A stretch of 64,000 nt of DNA, taken from positions 496,001 to 560,000 of the forward strand of contig NZ_JAASQI010000002.1 in NCBI RefSeq assembly GCF_011762225.1. The letters run 5' to 3'. Under the pieces are notes generated by a model. It did no database searches, had not been told where the DNA came from, and saw only the letters and a list, made by a program, of their open reading frames with translations. Made by a program: the position numbers and the translations under genes. This document shows positions 26,844-35,382 of the stretch, piece after piece. Source of the DNA: Pseudochelatococcus lubricantis (GTDB lineage: Bacteria; Pseudomonadota; Alphaproteobacteria; Rhizobiales; Beijerinckiaceae). The stretch's first letter is position 1. Every line of letters starts with the position of its first letter.

Positions 26844-28430
26844 ATGGATCGCGCGGCGCGAGCACGACAGACGGCCCGGCCGGGCGAACCGGGAGAGGCC
26901 GATTCGGCGCGTGCGTTTGAAGCGACCGCGGTTGAAGGCGCAGCTCAGCCCCCTCCGGGCCGCGAGAAAGGCGGGATGAGCCTTTCCGTCCGCCTGATGA
27001 TTCTCACAATGGTGTTCGCGCTGTGTGCGCAGGCGCTCGTTTTCGTGCCGGCGATCACCGCCTTCCGCCGCGCGTGGCTCAACGACCGGCTCTCGGCCGC
27101 GCAGATCGCCGCGCTGGTGCTGGAGGCCGCGCCGGACGCGGCGGTGCCGCCCGCCATCGAGGAACGGCTGCTCAACGGTGTCGGCGTGATGGGCATCGCG
27201 CTCAGCGGTGGCGGCGCGCGGCACCTGCTCTCGAACGACGGGATGCCCACGGAGGTGGCGCGCACGATCGACCTGCGCAACGCCACCTGGACGGAGCTGA
27301 TGCGGGACGCGCTCGCGGACCTCTTCATCGGGGACGCGACCGCGATGCGGGTGATCGGCGAGGGCATGGGCGAGATCGCCTTCGTCGAACTCATCATGGA
27401 CCCGACGCCGCTGCGCCACGCCATGCTGGCTTTCTCGGTGCGCATCGCCGCCTTGTCGCTGCTGGTGTGGGGCGTGGCGGCGGCGGCGCTCTATATCGCG
27501 CTGATGCGCTTCATCGTGCGCCCGGTGCGCAGGCTGGCGGGGCACATCACGGCCTTCGAGCGCGAGCCGGGCAACCCGGCGCGCATCATCGTGCCGTCCG
27601 GCAAGCGCGACGAGATCGGCATGGCGGAAAGGGCGCTCGAACGGATGGAGCACACGCTTGCCACGGAGCTGCGCCAGCAGCAGCGGCTTGCCGCGCTCGG
27701 GCTGGCGGTCGCGAAGATCAGCCACGAACTGCGCAACATGTTGACGGCCGCCCAGCTCATTTCAGACCGGCTGATGGAAGTCTCCGATCCGCTGGTGGAG
27801 CGCTTTGCGCCCCGCCTCATCGCCACCCTCGACCGGGCGATCGCGTTCTGCGAGGCGGCGCTGGCCTATGGCAAGGTCAAGGAGGCGTTGCCGCAGCGCC
27901 GGCGGTTCCGGCTGCGGCCGCTGGTCGAGGAGCTGCGCGACAGCCTCGGCCTCGGCACGCGCGAGGACATCGGCCTTGTCATCGACATACCCGATTCCCT
28001 CGTTCTCGACGCCGATCCGGATCAGTTGTACCGGGTTCTGCTCAATCTCGGCCGCAACGCGATGCAGGCGCTCGAACAGGAGATCGCCCGCCCGGGTGCG
28101 AACGGCCGCCTGCCGCATGGGCGGGCGCCGACGATCGTCATATCCGCGCGCGCGCAGCCATCGGCGGGGCCGAGCAGTGACGCCGCCGCCGGGGTGATGA
28201 TTCGAATCGCGGACAACGGCCCCGGGCTCGCACCGCACGCCCGCGAGCGCCTGTTCGAAGCCTTCAGCGGCACGACCCGCTCCGGCGGCTCCGGCCTCGG
28301 CCTGCCGATCGCCGCCGAACTGATCCGCCTGCACGGCGGCACCATCGCGCTGGACACGCAACCGCAGCAGGCGGACAGTGGAGCCTGTTTCGTCATTTCC
28401 CTGCCGCCACGGCCGCCGAACGGTGGATAA
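26844..28430 (+). CDS. Membrane sensor histidine kinase (HAMP-HisKA-HATPase)
   Basis: A 528-residue sensor kinase. The first membrane helix follows MSLSVRLMILTMVFALCAQA at about residue 45, and an internal start there (26976) is plausible. An extracytoplasmic domain of about 110 residues and a second helix (SLLVWGVAAAALYIALM) follow, then a HAMP linker (RFIVRPVRRLAGHITAF). The phospho-accepting His is residue 294 in AKISHELRNMLTAAQLIS. HATPase motifs are NLGRNAMQAL, DNGPGLAP and GSGLGLPIAAELI. No response regulator is encoded next to it, so its partner must be elsewhere. The flavoprotein gene is nine bases upstream and probably co-transcribed. Confidence 0.88.
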   Translation: MDRAARARQTARPGEPGEADSARAFEATAVEGAAQPPPGREKGGMSLSVRLMILTMVFALCAQALVFVPAITAFRRAWLNDRLSAAQIAALVLEAAPDAAVPPAIEERLLNGVGVMGIALSGGGARHLLSNDGMPTEVARTIDLRNATWTELMRDALADLFIGDATAMRVIGEGMGEIAFVELIMDPTPLRHAMLAFSVRIAALSLLVWGVAAAALYIALMRFIVRPVRRLAGHITAFEREPGNPARIIVPSGKRDEIGMAERALERMEHTLATELRQQQRLAALGLAVAKISHELRNMLTAAQLISDRLMEVSDPLVERFAPRLIATLDRAIAFCEAALAYGKVKEALPQRRRFRLRPLVEELRDSLGLGTREDIGLVIDIPDSLVLDADPDQLYRVLLNLGRNAMQALEQEIARPGANGRLPHGRAPTIVISARAQPSAGPSSDAAAGVMIRIADNGPGLAPHARERLFEAFSGTTRSGGSGLGLPIAAELIRLHGGTIALDTQPQQADSGACFVISLPPRPPNGG

Positions 28431-28577
28431 CTGATTTTACCGTTCTATATCAAATTGATAGTGCCATTTTCATGAAGAATTTCACCCTTCGGAACGAAAT
28501 AGGGCTTGCCAATCGGGAGCGTCACAGATACTAACACCCCTCATCGCGCGGTCACAAACAACGCCGCAGCGAACAAT

Positions 28578-28654
28578 GCGCCCGTAGCTCAGCTGGATAG
28601 AGCACCAGACTACGAATCTGGGGGTCAGAGGTTCGAATCCTTTCGGGCGCGCCA
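28578..28654 (+). tRNA. tRNA-Arg (anticodon ACG)
   Basis: Acceptor stem GCGCCCG pairs with CGGGCGC. The D arm is GCTCAGCTGGATAGAGC, the anticodon stem CCAGA/TCTGG encloses loop CTACGAA with anticodon ACG (wobble A, expected to become inosine), the T arm contains GGTTCGAATCC, and CCA is encoded at 28652-28654. Everything expected of a 77-base tRNA is present. It sits exactly where the conserved core genome ends and the accessory island begins. Confidence 0.97.
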
Positions 28655-28702
28655 TTTAACTTCCTGAAATATCAAGCTAAATACCGCCTGCGCAAATGCG
28701 GT

Positions 28703-28735
28703 ACCGGCTTAAATTTGCAAATTAAGCCGGTTTTT
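28703..28735 (+). terminator. Rho-independent terminator behind tRNA-Arg
   Basis: ACCGGCTTAA (28703-28712) pairs perfectly with TTAAGCCGGT (28722-28731) around a nine-base loop and is followed by a run of T to 28735. A smaller ACCGC/GCGGT hairpin precedes it at 28683-28702. Confidence 0.75.
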
Positions 28736-28900
28736 AAGCCGGTGTTGGCGTGCATGCTGATCCTTCGCCCTTGCGGCCGAATGAGCGCGACGTTCGGGGA
28801 TCAGATCGGCGTGAGCTGTCAGGCGAACTGAGAAACTGCCCCCTGTCGAATCGTAACGGTCCGGTCTGACTGCTCTGGCTCGTGCTGAGAGAGGCGGATA

Positions 28901-29295
28901 GTGTCCACTATCGATGGTGGACAGTATGGTGCTTGTGTGGCGCGTCGGACGAAGCGGCTTTGGATGGATGATGAGAAGCGGTCGATCTGTTTCCAGACGA
29001 CTGCGCCTGGCGTTTCGGTTGCCCAAGTGGCGCGGCGCTACGCGGTGAACGCCAATCTGATCTTCAAATGGCTGCGCGATGCCCGTTATGCACCGGATCC
29101 GGCGGCGGTTCCGTCCCCCTTGGAAGAGGCGCGCTTTTTCCGGTGGAGATCGTCGCTGAAGCGCAGGCACCGGTGGCAGCGCCCGTCGCTGAGAGCCACC
29201 TCGAGATCGAACTGGCTGGCGGCCACCGGATGCGGATCAGCGGCAGCTATGATCCGGAAGCCTTGGCGCGACTGATCCGGGGGCTGACGGCGTGA
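28901..29295 (+). pseudogene. IS66 TnpA, frameshifted
   Basis: The N-terminal half reads DDEKRSICFQTTAPGVSVAQ and NANLIFKWLRDARYAPDPAA, the helix-turn-helix of short IS66 TnpA proteins. Near 29135-29140, in a run of five T, the reading frame is lost, and the rest of the protein (PVEIVAEAQAPVAAP through [16 protein letters not shown]) continues in another frame to 29295. Adding one base at the T-run would restore the full protein. Confidence 0.8.
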
Positions 29296-30282
29296 TCCCG
29301 GTACCAGTCAATACGCGGGTCTGGCTGGCGGCCGGGGTCACGGACATGCGCAAGGGCTTTGCGGCGCTGACGGCGCGGTTGAAGTTGCCGGACATCGAGG
29401 AGAAGGACAAACCCAAACGCCGTCCGATCCCAGACCACATTCCCCGGATGGAGGTGGAACTGACGCCATCGGCCGCCATGTCCTGTCGGCCGAGGCCATC
29501 TTTGCCGACGACACGCCGGTCGGCATGCTCGCCCCGGCACCGGCAAGACCCAGATGGCCCGGCTCTGGATTGACGCCCGCGACGAACGCCCATGGAGCAG
29601 TGATGCGCCTCCGGCGGCCTGGTATCGGTTCTCGGGTGACCGCAAGGGCCAGCACCCGAAGGATCATCTCGCCCGCTTCCGCGGCTGGATGCATGCCGAT
29701 GGCTATGCCGGGTTCGAGGATCTCTACCGCTCGGCTGCTATCCGCGAGGTCGCCTGCATGGCCCATGTCCGGCGCAAGTTCGTGGACATCCACCGGTTGC
29801 AAGGCTCCCCCATCGCCGAAGAGGCCATCGGCCGGATCGCCCAGCTATATGCCATCGAAAAGGAAGCTCGAGGGCCGCCACCTGATCGTCGCGCAGAGCT
29901 GCGAAAGACCCATGCCGCCCCTGTCTTCGATGATCTCGAGGCTTGGCTGGCCACGCAACTCACCACAATCTCGGGCAAATCCCCACGCGCGGCGGCCATC
30001 CGCTATGCCCTGGCCCGAATGGAACGCCTGCGCCCTTACCTCGACCACGGCATCCTGGAACTCGACAATAACGCTGCCGAACGCGGCATGCGTGCCATCG
30101 CCCTCGGGCGAAAGAACTGCCTCTTCCTCGGCTCCGAGGCGGGCGGCAAGGCCGCGGCAATCGCCTAAACCCTGATCGAAACGGCCAAGCTCAATGCCGT
30201 CGACCCACACCCCTGGCTCGCCGACACTCTCGCCCGCATACCGGACTGCAAGATCACAAAGGTCGATGAGATCCTGCCCTGA
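29292..30282 (+). pseudogene. IS66 TnpB-TnpC deletion fusion, transposase broken
   Basis: Translation starts as TnpB ([20 protein letters not shown]) but after about 30 residues changes to a TnpC segment ([20 protein letters not shown]). A deletion follows, then [20 protein letters not shown] and, in the 29554-30168 frame, the DDE-region protein (MHADGYAGFEDLYRS, LDNNAAERGMRAIALGRKN, LFLGSEAGGKAAAIA). A TAA at 30166 stands where a Tyr codon normally leads into TLIETAKLNAVDPHPWLAD, which is still readable downstream. Multiple lesions make it non-functional. Confidence 0.8.
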
Positions 30283-30300
30283 AAGTGGAATGGGTAGCGG

Positions 30301-31562
30301 TCAGGCCGGACGCTTACGGATGATGTCGGAGGCGGTCATGCGCTTCACCTCGGCTTCTGCCGAGTCAATCGACGCGCGGCCCTCCATGCGCAGCCGGTTC
30401 ATCTCGCGGGTGAATTCATCGCAGAATTCCTTGAACAGCGCCGGGTCCATCAGGTGATGGCGCGGCGCGTTCAGCACCCGTGCCTCAAGCCGGTCGCGGC
30501 GAATGTTCTGGCGGTTGTCGCAGGTGCCCTTGTTGCGTGCCGTCGAACAGCCGACCAGATCGGCCGAGATCATCGAGTAACCACCACCGCAGCAGGCGCA
30601 CCTGGTCAGGCCGGAGAAGAGGTATTTCGGCCGGCGTCGATCCCGGAAGTGGTTCTCGGTCTCACCACTGTCGGCGCGGGTCTTTCGGCGCGGGTCTTCT
30701 TGATCGCCGCCTGTCGGGCTTTGGCGGCCTGCCATAGATCGTCGTCGAGGATTCGTAACTCTGGAACCTCCTGGATGATCCATTCTGACTCAGGGTTCGG
30801 CCGAGCCTGGCGCTTGCCGGTACCGGGGTCTTTCAGGAACCGCTGGTGGTTCCAGACCAGCTTGCCGACATACATCTCGTTGTTGAGGATGCCATTGCCT
30901 CGTTTGGCATTACCATTGATGGTGCTGAATCCCCAATCGCCACCGCCGAGAGCATTGATGCCGTCCTTGTTCAGCTCGACGGTGATGCGCTTCGGCGACT
31001 TGCCGGCCACATAGTCGCGGAAGATGCGGCGGATGACCTCGGCCTCGATTTTGTTGATCGTGCGGTCCCCGCGCGCCGGCTCGCCGTTGCCATCGAACTT
31101 CTTGACGACATCGTAGCCGTAGCAGTTACCGCCGCCGGACTTCCCTGCCTCGACGCGACCACGCTGGCCGCGCCGAGTCTTGTCGGCGAGATCCTTCAAG
31201 AATAGCGCATTCATCGTTCCCTTGAGGCCGACATGCAGGTGGGTGATCTCACCCTCGGAGAGCGTGAAGAATTTCACATCCGAATAGGTCATGCGCTTGA
31301 AGACACCGCCGATGTCTTCCTGATCACGGGATAGCCGGTCCATCGCTTCGGCAAGGATCAGGTCGAAGCGGCCGCGGTTGGCGTCAGAGATCAGCGCTTG
31401 GATGCCGGGACGCAGAAGGGAGGAACCCGAGATCGCGTGGTCGGAATATTCCTCAACGATATGCCAACCCTGTTTTTCGGCATGGAGGCGGCAGACATGT
31501 AACTGGTCGACGATCGAGGCGTCGCGTTGATTGTCGGAGGAATAGCAGATTACGGGGCGCAT
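30301..31562 (-). pseudogene. Large serine site-specific recombinase, frameshifted and truncated
   Basis: From ATG 31562 the protein begins MRPVICYSSDNQRDASIVDQ, with the nucleophile Ser region. Family members read VIYARYSSDNQ, so two residues including the catalytic-site Arg are missing. The resolvase domain (LAEAMDRLSRDQEDIGGVFK) and recombinase domain (YVGKLVWNHQRFLKDPGTG) follow. At 30672-30699 the 14-base unit CGGCGCGGGTCTTY is present twice in tandem, which shifts the frame. The zinc-ribbon part (LFSGLTRCACCGGGYSMISA, GCSTARNKGTCDN) continues in the other frame. The C-terminus is cut off near 30330 at the IS66 junction. Removing one 14-base copy would rejoin the two halves exactly. Confidence 0.85.
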
Positions 31563-31904
31563 GGCTATTCGGCGGCGGTCCGTTCCGGTGATCTGCTGTT
31601 CGTATCGGGTCAGGTCGGCAGCCGTGCCGATGGCTCGCCGGAGCCGGATTTTGCCGCGCAGGTCCGCCTGGCCTTCGCCAACCTCCGGGTAACGTTGGCC
31701 GCAGGAGGGTGCAGCTTCGACGACATCGTCGATGTCAGCACCTTCCACACCGATCCCGAAAACCAGTTCGAGACCATCATGGCGGTGAAGAACGAGATAT
31801 TCCCGCAGCCGCCCTTTCCGAACTGGACCGCGATCGGCGTCAATTGGCTTGCCGGCTTCGATTTCGAAATCAAGGTCATCGCTCGCATCCCCGACAAGGT
31901 CTGA
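31527..31904 (+). pseudogene. RidA (YjgF/YER057c) family protein, 5'-truncated
   Basis: From about 31557 the protein reads HGYSAAVRSGDLLFVSGQVG, then AQVRLAFANLRVTLAAGGCS and DVSTFHTDPENQFETI, a RidA-family enamine/imine deaminase. The first ten residues before HGYS (MIVGGIADYGA) come from the antisense of the recombinase 5' end and are not RidA sequence, so the true N-terminus has been lost at the recombinase junction. Whether the chimera is made or active is unclear; the start codon shown has no good ribosome site. Confidence 0.7.
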
Positions 31905-31920
31905 CCACCCTTGTGGCGCC

Positions 31921-32835
31921 CTATCCGTCGGAGGTCGCGCGCGTCCCGTGCCGGGTGTGCTTGACGAAATCCACAAAGGCACGAAGCGCGGAGGGCATCA
32001 GCCGCCTTTCCGGATAATAGAGATAGGGACCATCGAACGGCTGGCACCAATCCTCCAGAACCGCTTCCAATGTCCCGGCCTTCAGATAGGGCTCGCAATG
32101 CTCGGTGAACAGGAGTGCAAGCCCGAGGCCGCTGCGGGCCGCGCTGAGTTGGGTGTGCGGTTCCGTTGTGAAGATGGGGCCACTCGGCGCGATTTCGACC
32201 TCTTCTCCGTCCCGTTCGAACGGCCAGTTCAGGCGATTCCCGCGCGGGAATATCTGTCCGAAGCACGGCCTGTCGACAAGTTCCTTCGGATGGTCGGGTC
32301 GACCATGTTCCTTGAAGTAGTCTGGTGAGCCCACGACGCAGAACCTTTGCGGACCGCCAAGAGGCACGGCGATCATGTCCTTGGCCAAGGCTTCGCCATA
32401 GCGAACTCCGGCATCGAACCCGGCGCCGATGACGTCGATGAAGCTCTCGTCCGCAACGAGTTCCACCCGTATTGCGGGATATTGCCGCAAGAAGTCGATG
32501 ATCAGTGGCGTTACCCGGAAATCCAGCGCCGGGCGCGGCCCGTTGATGCGCAGCGTGCCTGTTTGCGCCTGCGTGCCTGGGCCGAAACCGGCGAGCGCCT
32601 CGCCGATGCTCGCCATCGGCGGGTCAATCGCGGCCAGAAGCTGACTGCCCGCGTCCGTCAGAGCAACGCTGCGTGTCGTGCGGTTGAAGAGCCGCGCCCC
32701 GAGGTCATTTTCCAGGTTGCGGATATGCTCGCTGAGGGTAGCAGCCGTGATGCCAAGCTCCAGTGCCGCGCGACCGAAATTCCTGTGTTTCGCCACGGTC
32801 GAGAACATGCGCAGCCGATTGAGGTCGATCGCCAT
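31921..32835 (-). CDS. LysR-family transcriptional regulator
   Basis: A 304-residue regulator starting at 32835 (MAIDLNRLRMFSTVAKHRNF). Residues 1-65 are the winged helix-turn-helix (GRAALELGITAATLSEHIRN and LENDLGARLFNRTTRSVALT). Residues 90-300 are the effector-binding domain of the CrgA/YafC-like group (GTLRINGPRPALDFRVTPLI). It is divergent from the aldo/keto reductase gene with 94 bases between them, the classic arrangement for a regulator and its target. A palindrome TCGGAT-ttt-ATCCGA in the gap is a candidate binding site. Confidence 0.88.
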   Translation of the reverse strand: MAIDLNRLRMFSTVAKHRNFGRAALELGITAATLSEHIRNLENDLGARLFNRTTRSVALTDAGSQLLAAIDPPMASIGEALAGFGPGTQAQTGTLRINGPRPALDFRVTPLIIDFLRQYPAIRVELVADESFIDVIGAGFDAGVRYGEALAKDMIAVPLGGPQRFCVVGSPDYFKEHGRPDHPKELVDRPCFGQIFPRGNRLNWPFERDGEEVEIAPSGPIFTTEPHTQLSAARSGLGLALLFTEHCEPYLKAGTLEAVLEDWCQPFDGPYLYYPERRLMPSALRAFVDFVKHTRHGTRATSDG

Positions 32836-32860
32836 TCTTCGGAATCCCCTGATAGTAGAT

Positions 32861-32875
32861 TCGGATTTTATCCGA
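32861..32875. promoter_or_regulatory. Palindrome in the LysR/aldo-keto reductase divergent promoter
   Basis: TCGGATTTTATCCGA is a perfect 6-base inverted repeat with a 3-base spacer, 25 bases before the LysR start and 55 before the reductase start. It is a candidate operator; no binding data are implied. Confidence 0.4.
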
Positions 32876-32929
32876 TTATTCCCGATATGTTTAGGGTTTA
32901 GAGTCTCCTGAGCAACAAGGAGAACATCC

Positions 32930-33928
32930 ATGACCAGAAAACTTGGAAAATCGGGACCAACCACCTCCAGCATCGGCCTCGGCGCCATGGGGATGTCGGA
33001 CCTGTACGGCCCTGCCGACCGCACTGAGAGCATCGCGACCCTTCGCGCCGCCCTCGACCACGGCGTCTCACTCATCGATACCGGCGATTTCTACGGTTGG
33101 GGCCACAATGAGCTGCTGATCGCCGAGGCGATTGCTGGCCGCAAGCGCGAAGATATCCAGATCAGCGTCAAGTTCGGGGCCCTGCGCGACCCGGCGGGCG
33201 GCTGGGGCGGCACGGACAACAGCCCCACGCATGTGAAGAACTACCTCGCGCAGAGCCTTGCGCGCCTGCACACGGACTACATCGACATCTATCGTCCGGC
33301 CCGCCTCGATCCCCGCGTCCCGATCGAGGAAACTGTGGGCGTTCTGGCCGAGATGGTGAAGGCCGGTTACATCCGCCACATCGGACTGTCCGAGGTCTCG
33401 GCCGAGACGCTGCGGCGCGCCCATGCCGTGCATCCGATTTCGGACCTGCAGATCGAATATTCGCTCATCTCGCGCGGCATCGAGGCGGAGATCCTGCCAA
33501 CCGCCCGCGAGCTGGGCATCGGCATCACCGCCTATGGCGTTCTTTCCCGTGGCCTCATTTCGGGCCATTGGAACAAGGCGCGGGCCGGCGAGTACGACTT
33601 CCGCAACATCAACCCGCGTTTCCAGGGTGAGAACCTCGACCGCAATCTCGAACTGGTCGAGAAAATCCGGGCGCTTGCGTCCTCCAGGGGCGTGACGGTC
33701 GCGCAGCTCGCCATCGCCTGGGTTCTGGCCCAGGGCGACGACATCGTTCCGCTCGTCGGCGCCCGCAAGCGGGATCGCCTTGAGGAGGCGCTGGGGGCTC
33801 TCGCCACAACGCTTTCCGCCGAAGATCTGGCCGCCATCGAAGAGATCGTGCCGGTGAATGCGGCGGCCGGCGCCCGCTACAACGACTACCTCATGGGCGA
33901 TCTCGACAGCGAAAAGACGTCTGCGTGA
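32930..33928 (+). CDS. Aldo/keto reductase
   Basis: A 332-residue NADPH-dependent reductase of the TIM-barrel AKR superfamily. The catalytic Asp and Tyr lie in LIDTGDFYGWGHNE and the Lys in ISVKFGALRDP. Where most AKRs have a catalytic His, this one has YIDIYRPARLDPRVPIEET, a variant found in a recognisable AKR subgroup. The C-terminal cofactor loop is VPLVGARKRDRLEEALGAL. The start is preceded by AAGGAG. It is divergent from the LysR gene and followed 24 bases later by a secreted SnoaL-like protein, probably in one operon. Confidence 0.9.
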   Translation: MTRKLGKSGPTTSSIGLGAMGMSDLYGPADRTESIATLRAALDHGVSLIDTGDFYGWGHNELLIAEAIAGRKREDIQISVKFGALRDPAGGWGGTDNSPTHVKNYLAQSLARLHTDYIDIYRPARLDPRVPIEETVGVLAEMVKAGYIRHIGLSEVSAETLRRAHAVHPISDLQIEYSLISRGIEAEILPTARELGIGITAYGVLSRGLISGHWNKARAGEYDFRNINPRFQGENLDRNLELVEKIRALASSRGVTVAQLAIAWVLAQGDDIVPLVGARKRDRLEEALGALATTLSAEDLAAIEEIVPVNAAAGARYNDYLMGDLDSEKTSA

Positions 33929-33952
33929 TGCGAACGGGTTGGAGGAGTGCCA

Positions 33953-34369
33953 ATGAAGTGGCTTCTGAACATCGGGATCGCAGCGGCCCTTATTTCGCTC
34001 AGTGCTGCACCAGTCATCGCGCAGAATAAGGAGACTGAAATGAATGCTATAGCTATCCCCGCGCCTCTCGATGCGCTCGTTTCTGTCGTCAATGGTGGAG
34101 ACACCGAAGGGTATCTCGCGCTTCTGACCGAGGACAGCGTTGTCGACGACAACGGTGATCGATACGTCGGTAAGGCCGAGATCAAGACCTGGTCCGACCG
34201 CGAACTGATCGGAGCCAAAGGTGTCATGACCGTTCAAGGCGTCGAAACGCACGGAACGGAAATCCACCTCATCGCCGATTGGAAGAGCAATTTCTACACC
34301 GGGCCAGGCAGATTCATCTTTACTCTCCGGGACGGAAAAATCTCCGAGTGGAGAATCCGCGCCATTTAG
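33953..34369 (+). CDS. Secreted SnoaL-like (NTF2-fold) protein
   Basis: A 138-residue protein starting at ATG 33953 behind GGAGGA. It has an N-terminal signal peptide (KWLLNIGIAAALISLSAAPV, cleavage expected after VIAQ). The mature part has an NTF2/SnoaL-like pattern: ALVSVVNGGDTEGYLALLTE, DRYVGKAEIKTWSDREL, and FTLRDGKISEWRIR at the end. This fold binds small hydrophobic ligands or acts as an isomerase; the ligand is unknown. It is probably co-transcribed with the upstream aldo/keto reductase. Confidence 0.7.
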   Translation: MKWLLNIGIAAALISLSAAPVIAQNKETEMNAIAIPAPLDALVSVVNGGDTEGYLALLTEDSVVDDNGDRYVGKAEIKTWSDRELIGAKGVMTVQGVETHGTEIHLIADWKSNFYTGPGRFIFTLRDGKISEWRIRAI

Positions 34370-34471
34370 GCCACAATCATCGTTTGCGCTCCAAGGACGG
34401 CTTCGCCGCCTTGGGGCGCCTTGCGTTTGATAGCCACGAAGAATTGCAAGTTTGACGGTGGAGCAGAAACC

Positions 34472-35227
34472 CTAGATCTGCACTCCGCCACCGATATCAA
34501 CGACGCCGCCCGTGATGTAGCTCGCATTCGGTCCTGCGAAGAAGCAGACCGTCGCGGCCACTTCTTCAAGCGTTGCGATGCGACGGATGGGGTGCAGATC
34601 CATGATCGCATCGGGAAGATTATCTGCAACGCCGGCGGCCATGTCGGTGGGCATGATGCCCGGCTGAATGACGTTCACGGTGATGTTGCGCCGTCCCAGA
34701 TCGCGAGCCACGCCTCTGGCGTAGCCGAGCACCGCCGATTTGGTGCCGGCATAGTCCGCTACACCGGGGAAGGGAACACGAGTGCCGAGGGTTGAGCCGA
34801 TGAAGATGATTCTTCCTCCATCGGGGAGCTTCTGCGCTGCGGCCCGCGTGGTCGCGACAGAGCCAAGGACGTTGACCTGCCACTGACGATCGAGACCCGC
34901 TACGTCGAGTTCCGGATCGTCGACCAGTTTGCCTTGAACGGCGATCGCGGCGTTGTTTACGAGAATGTCGAGCTTACCAAAGTGAGCCAGAACCGTATCG
35001 ATCAGCGGCTTGGCGGCGCTCAGGTCAGCCTGGTCGCTTTTGATGGCAAGAGCGCGCGTGCCCTTAGCCTTCAGCTTTTCGACGACTGCCTCAGCCTTCT
35101 CCGCCGACGACATATAGCTGATGGCGATATCGGCCCCCTGGTCGGCAAGGGCCTCGGCCGTGGCGGCTCCCAGACCGCGCGAGCCTCCGGTGACAAGGGC
35201 GACTTTGCCCGACAGTGGTTTCGACAT
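34472..35227 (-). CDS. Short-chain dehydrogenase/reductase
   Basis: A 251-residue classical SDR. The cofactor motif is VALVTGGSRGLGAATAEALA near residue 8, NNAAIAV lies near 88, and the catalytic Ser-Tyr-Lys are in FIGSTLGTRVPFPGVADYAG followed by TKSAVLG. The end GGVVDIGGGVQI is typical of SDRs. The start at 35227 follows AAGGA. It is divergent from a TetR-family gene with 176 bases between, and two palindromes lie in that gap, so the TetR protein is the likely regulator. Confidence 0.9.
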   Translation of the reverse strand: MSKPLSGKVALVTGGSRGLGAATAEALADQGADIAISYMSSAEKAEAVVEKLKAKGTRALAIKSDQADLSAAKPLIDTVLAHFGKLDILVNNAAIAVQGKLVDDPELDVAGLDRQWQVNVLGSVATTRAAAQKLPDGGRIIFIGSTLGTRVPFPGVADYAGTKSAVLGYARGVARDLGRRNITVNVIQPGIMPTDMAAGVADNLPDAIMDLHPIRRIATLEEVAATVCFFAGPNASYITGGVVDIGGGVQI

Positions 35228-35311
35228 GGGTGATCCTTCCTTGAGCATGATGGGTGAATTACGTCGCCGGCGGTGGATAAACGGGGCGTTGCGGCTACGG
35301 GCACGGTTTCA

Positions 35312-35382
35312 TAACGAGCGTTACGCAATAGGGCTACGAAATCTGGACAGGCGGAGTCAAGCCGTTTAATAATGATCATTAT
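35312..35382. promoter_or_regulatory. Two palindromes in the SDR/TetR divergent promoter
   Basis: TAACGAGCGTTA at 35312-35323 and ATAATGATCATTAT at 35369-35382 are both perfect palindromes in the 176-base gap. The second lies 22 bases before the TetR start, in the position expected of an autorepression operator. Confidence 0.4.

Larger units (their letters stand above)
28901..30282 (+). mobile_element. IS66-family insertion sequence remnant
   Basis: Three degenerate open reading frames in IS66 order (tnpA, tnpB, tnpC) on one strand. tnpA is frameshifted, tnpB is reduced to about 30 codons fused to the middle of tnpC, and tnpC has a deletion and an early stop with homologous sequence continuing to DEILP at 30281. 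No terminal inverted repeats were found. The IS is dead and its junction truncates the recombinase next to it. Confidence 0.8.

Noticed and set aside
25287-27725. Minus-strand frame of about 810 codons opposite the flavoprotein and kinase
   Set aside because: No motifs, Arg/His-rich, and two well-supported genes on the other strand.
29120-29150. Programmed ribosomal frameshift in the IS66 tnpA gene at the T-run
   Set aside because: IS66 tnpA is not known to use frameshifting, and the neighbouring tnpB and tnpC are also damaged, so a simple deletion is the better explanation.
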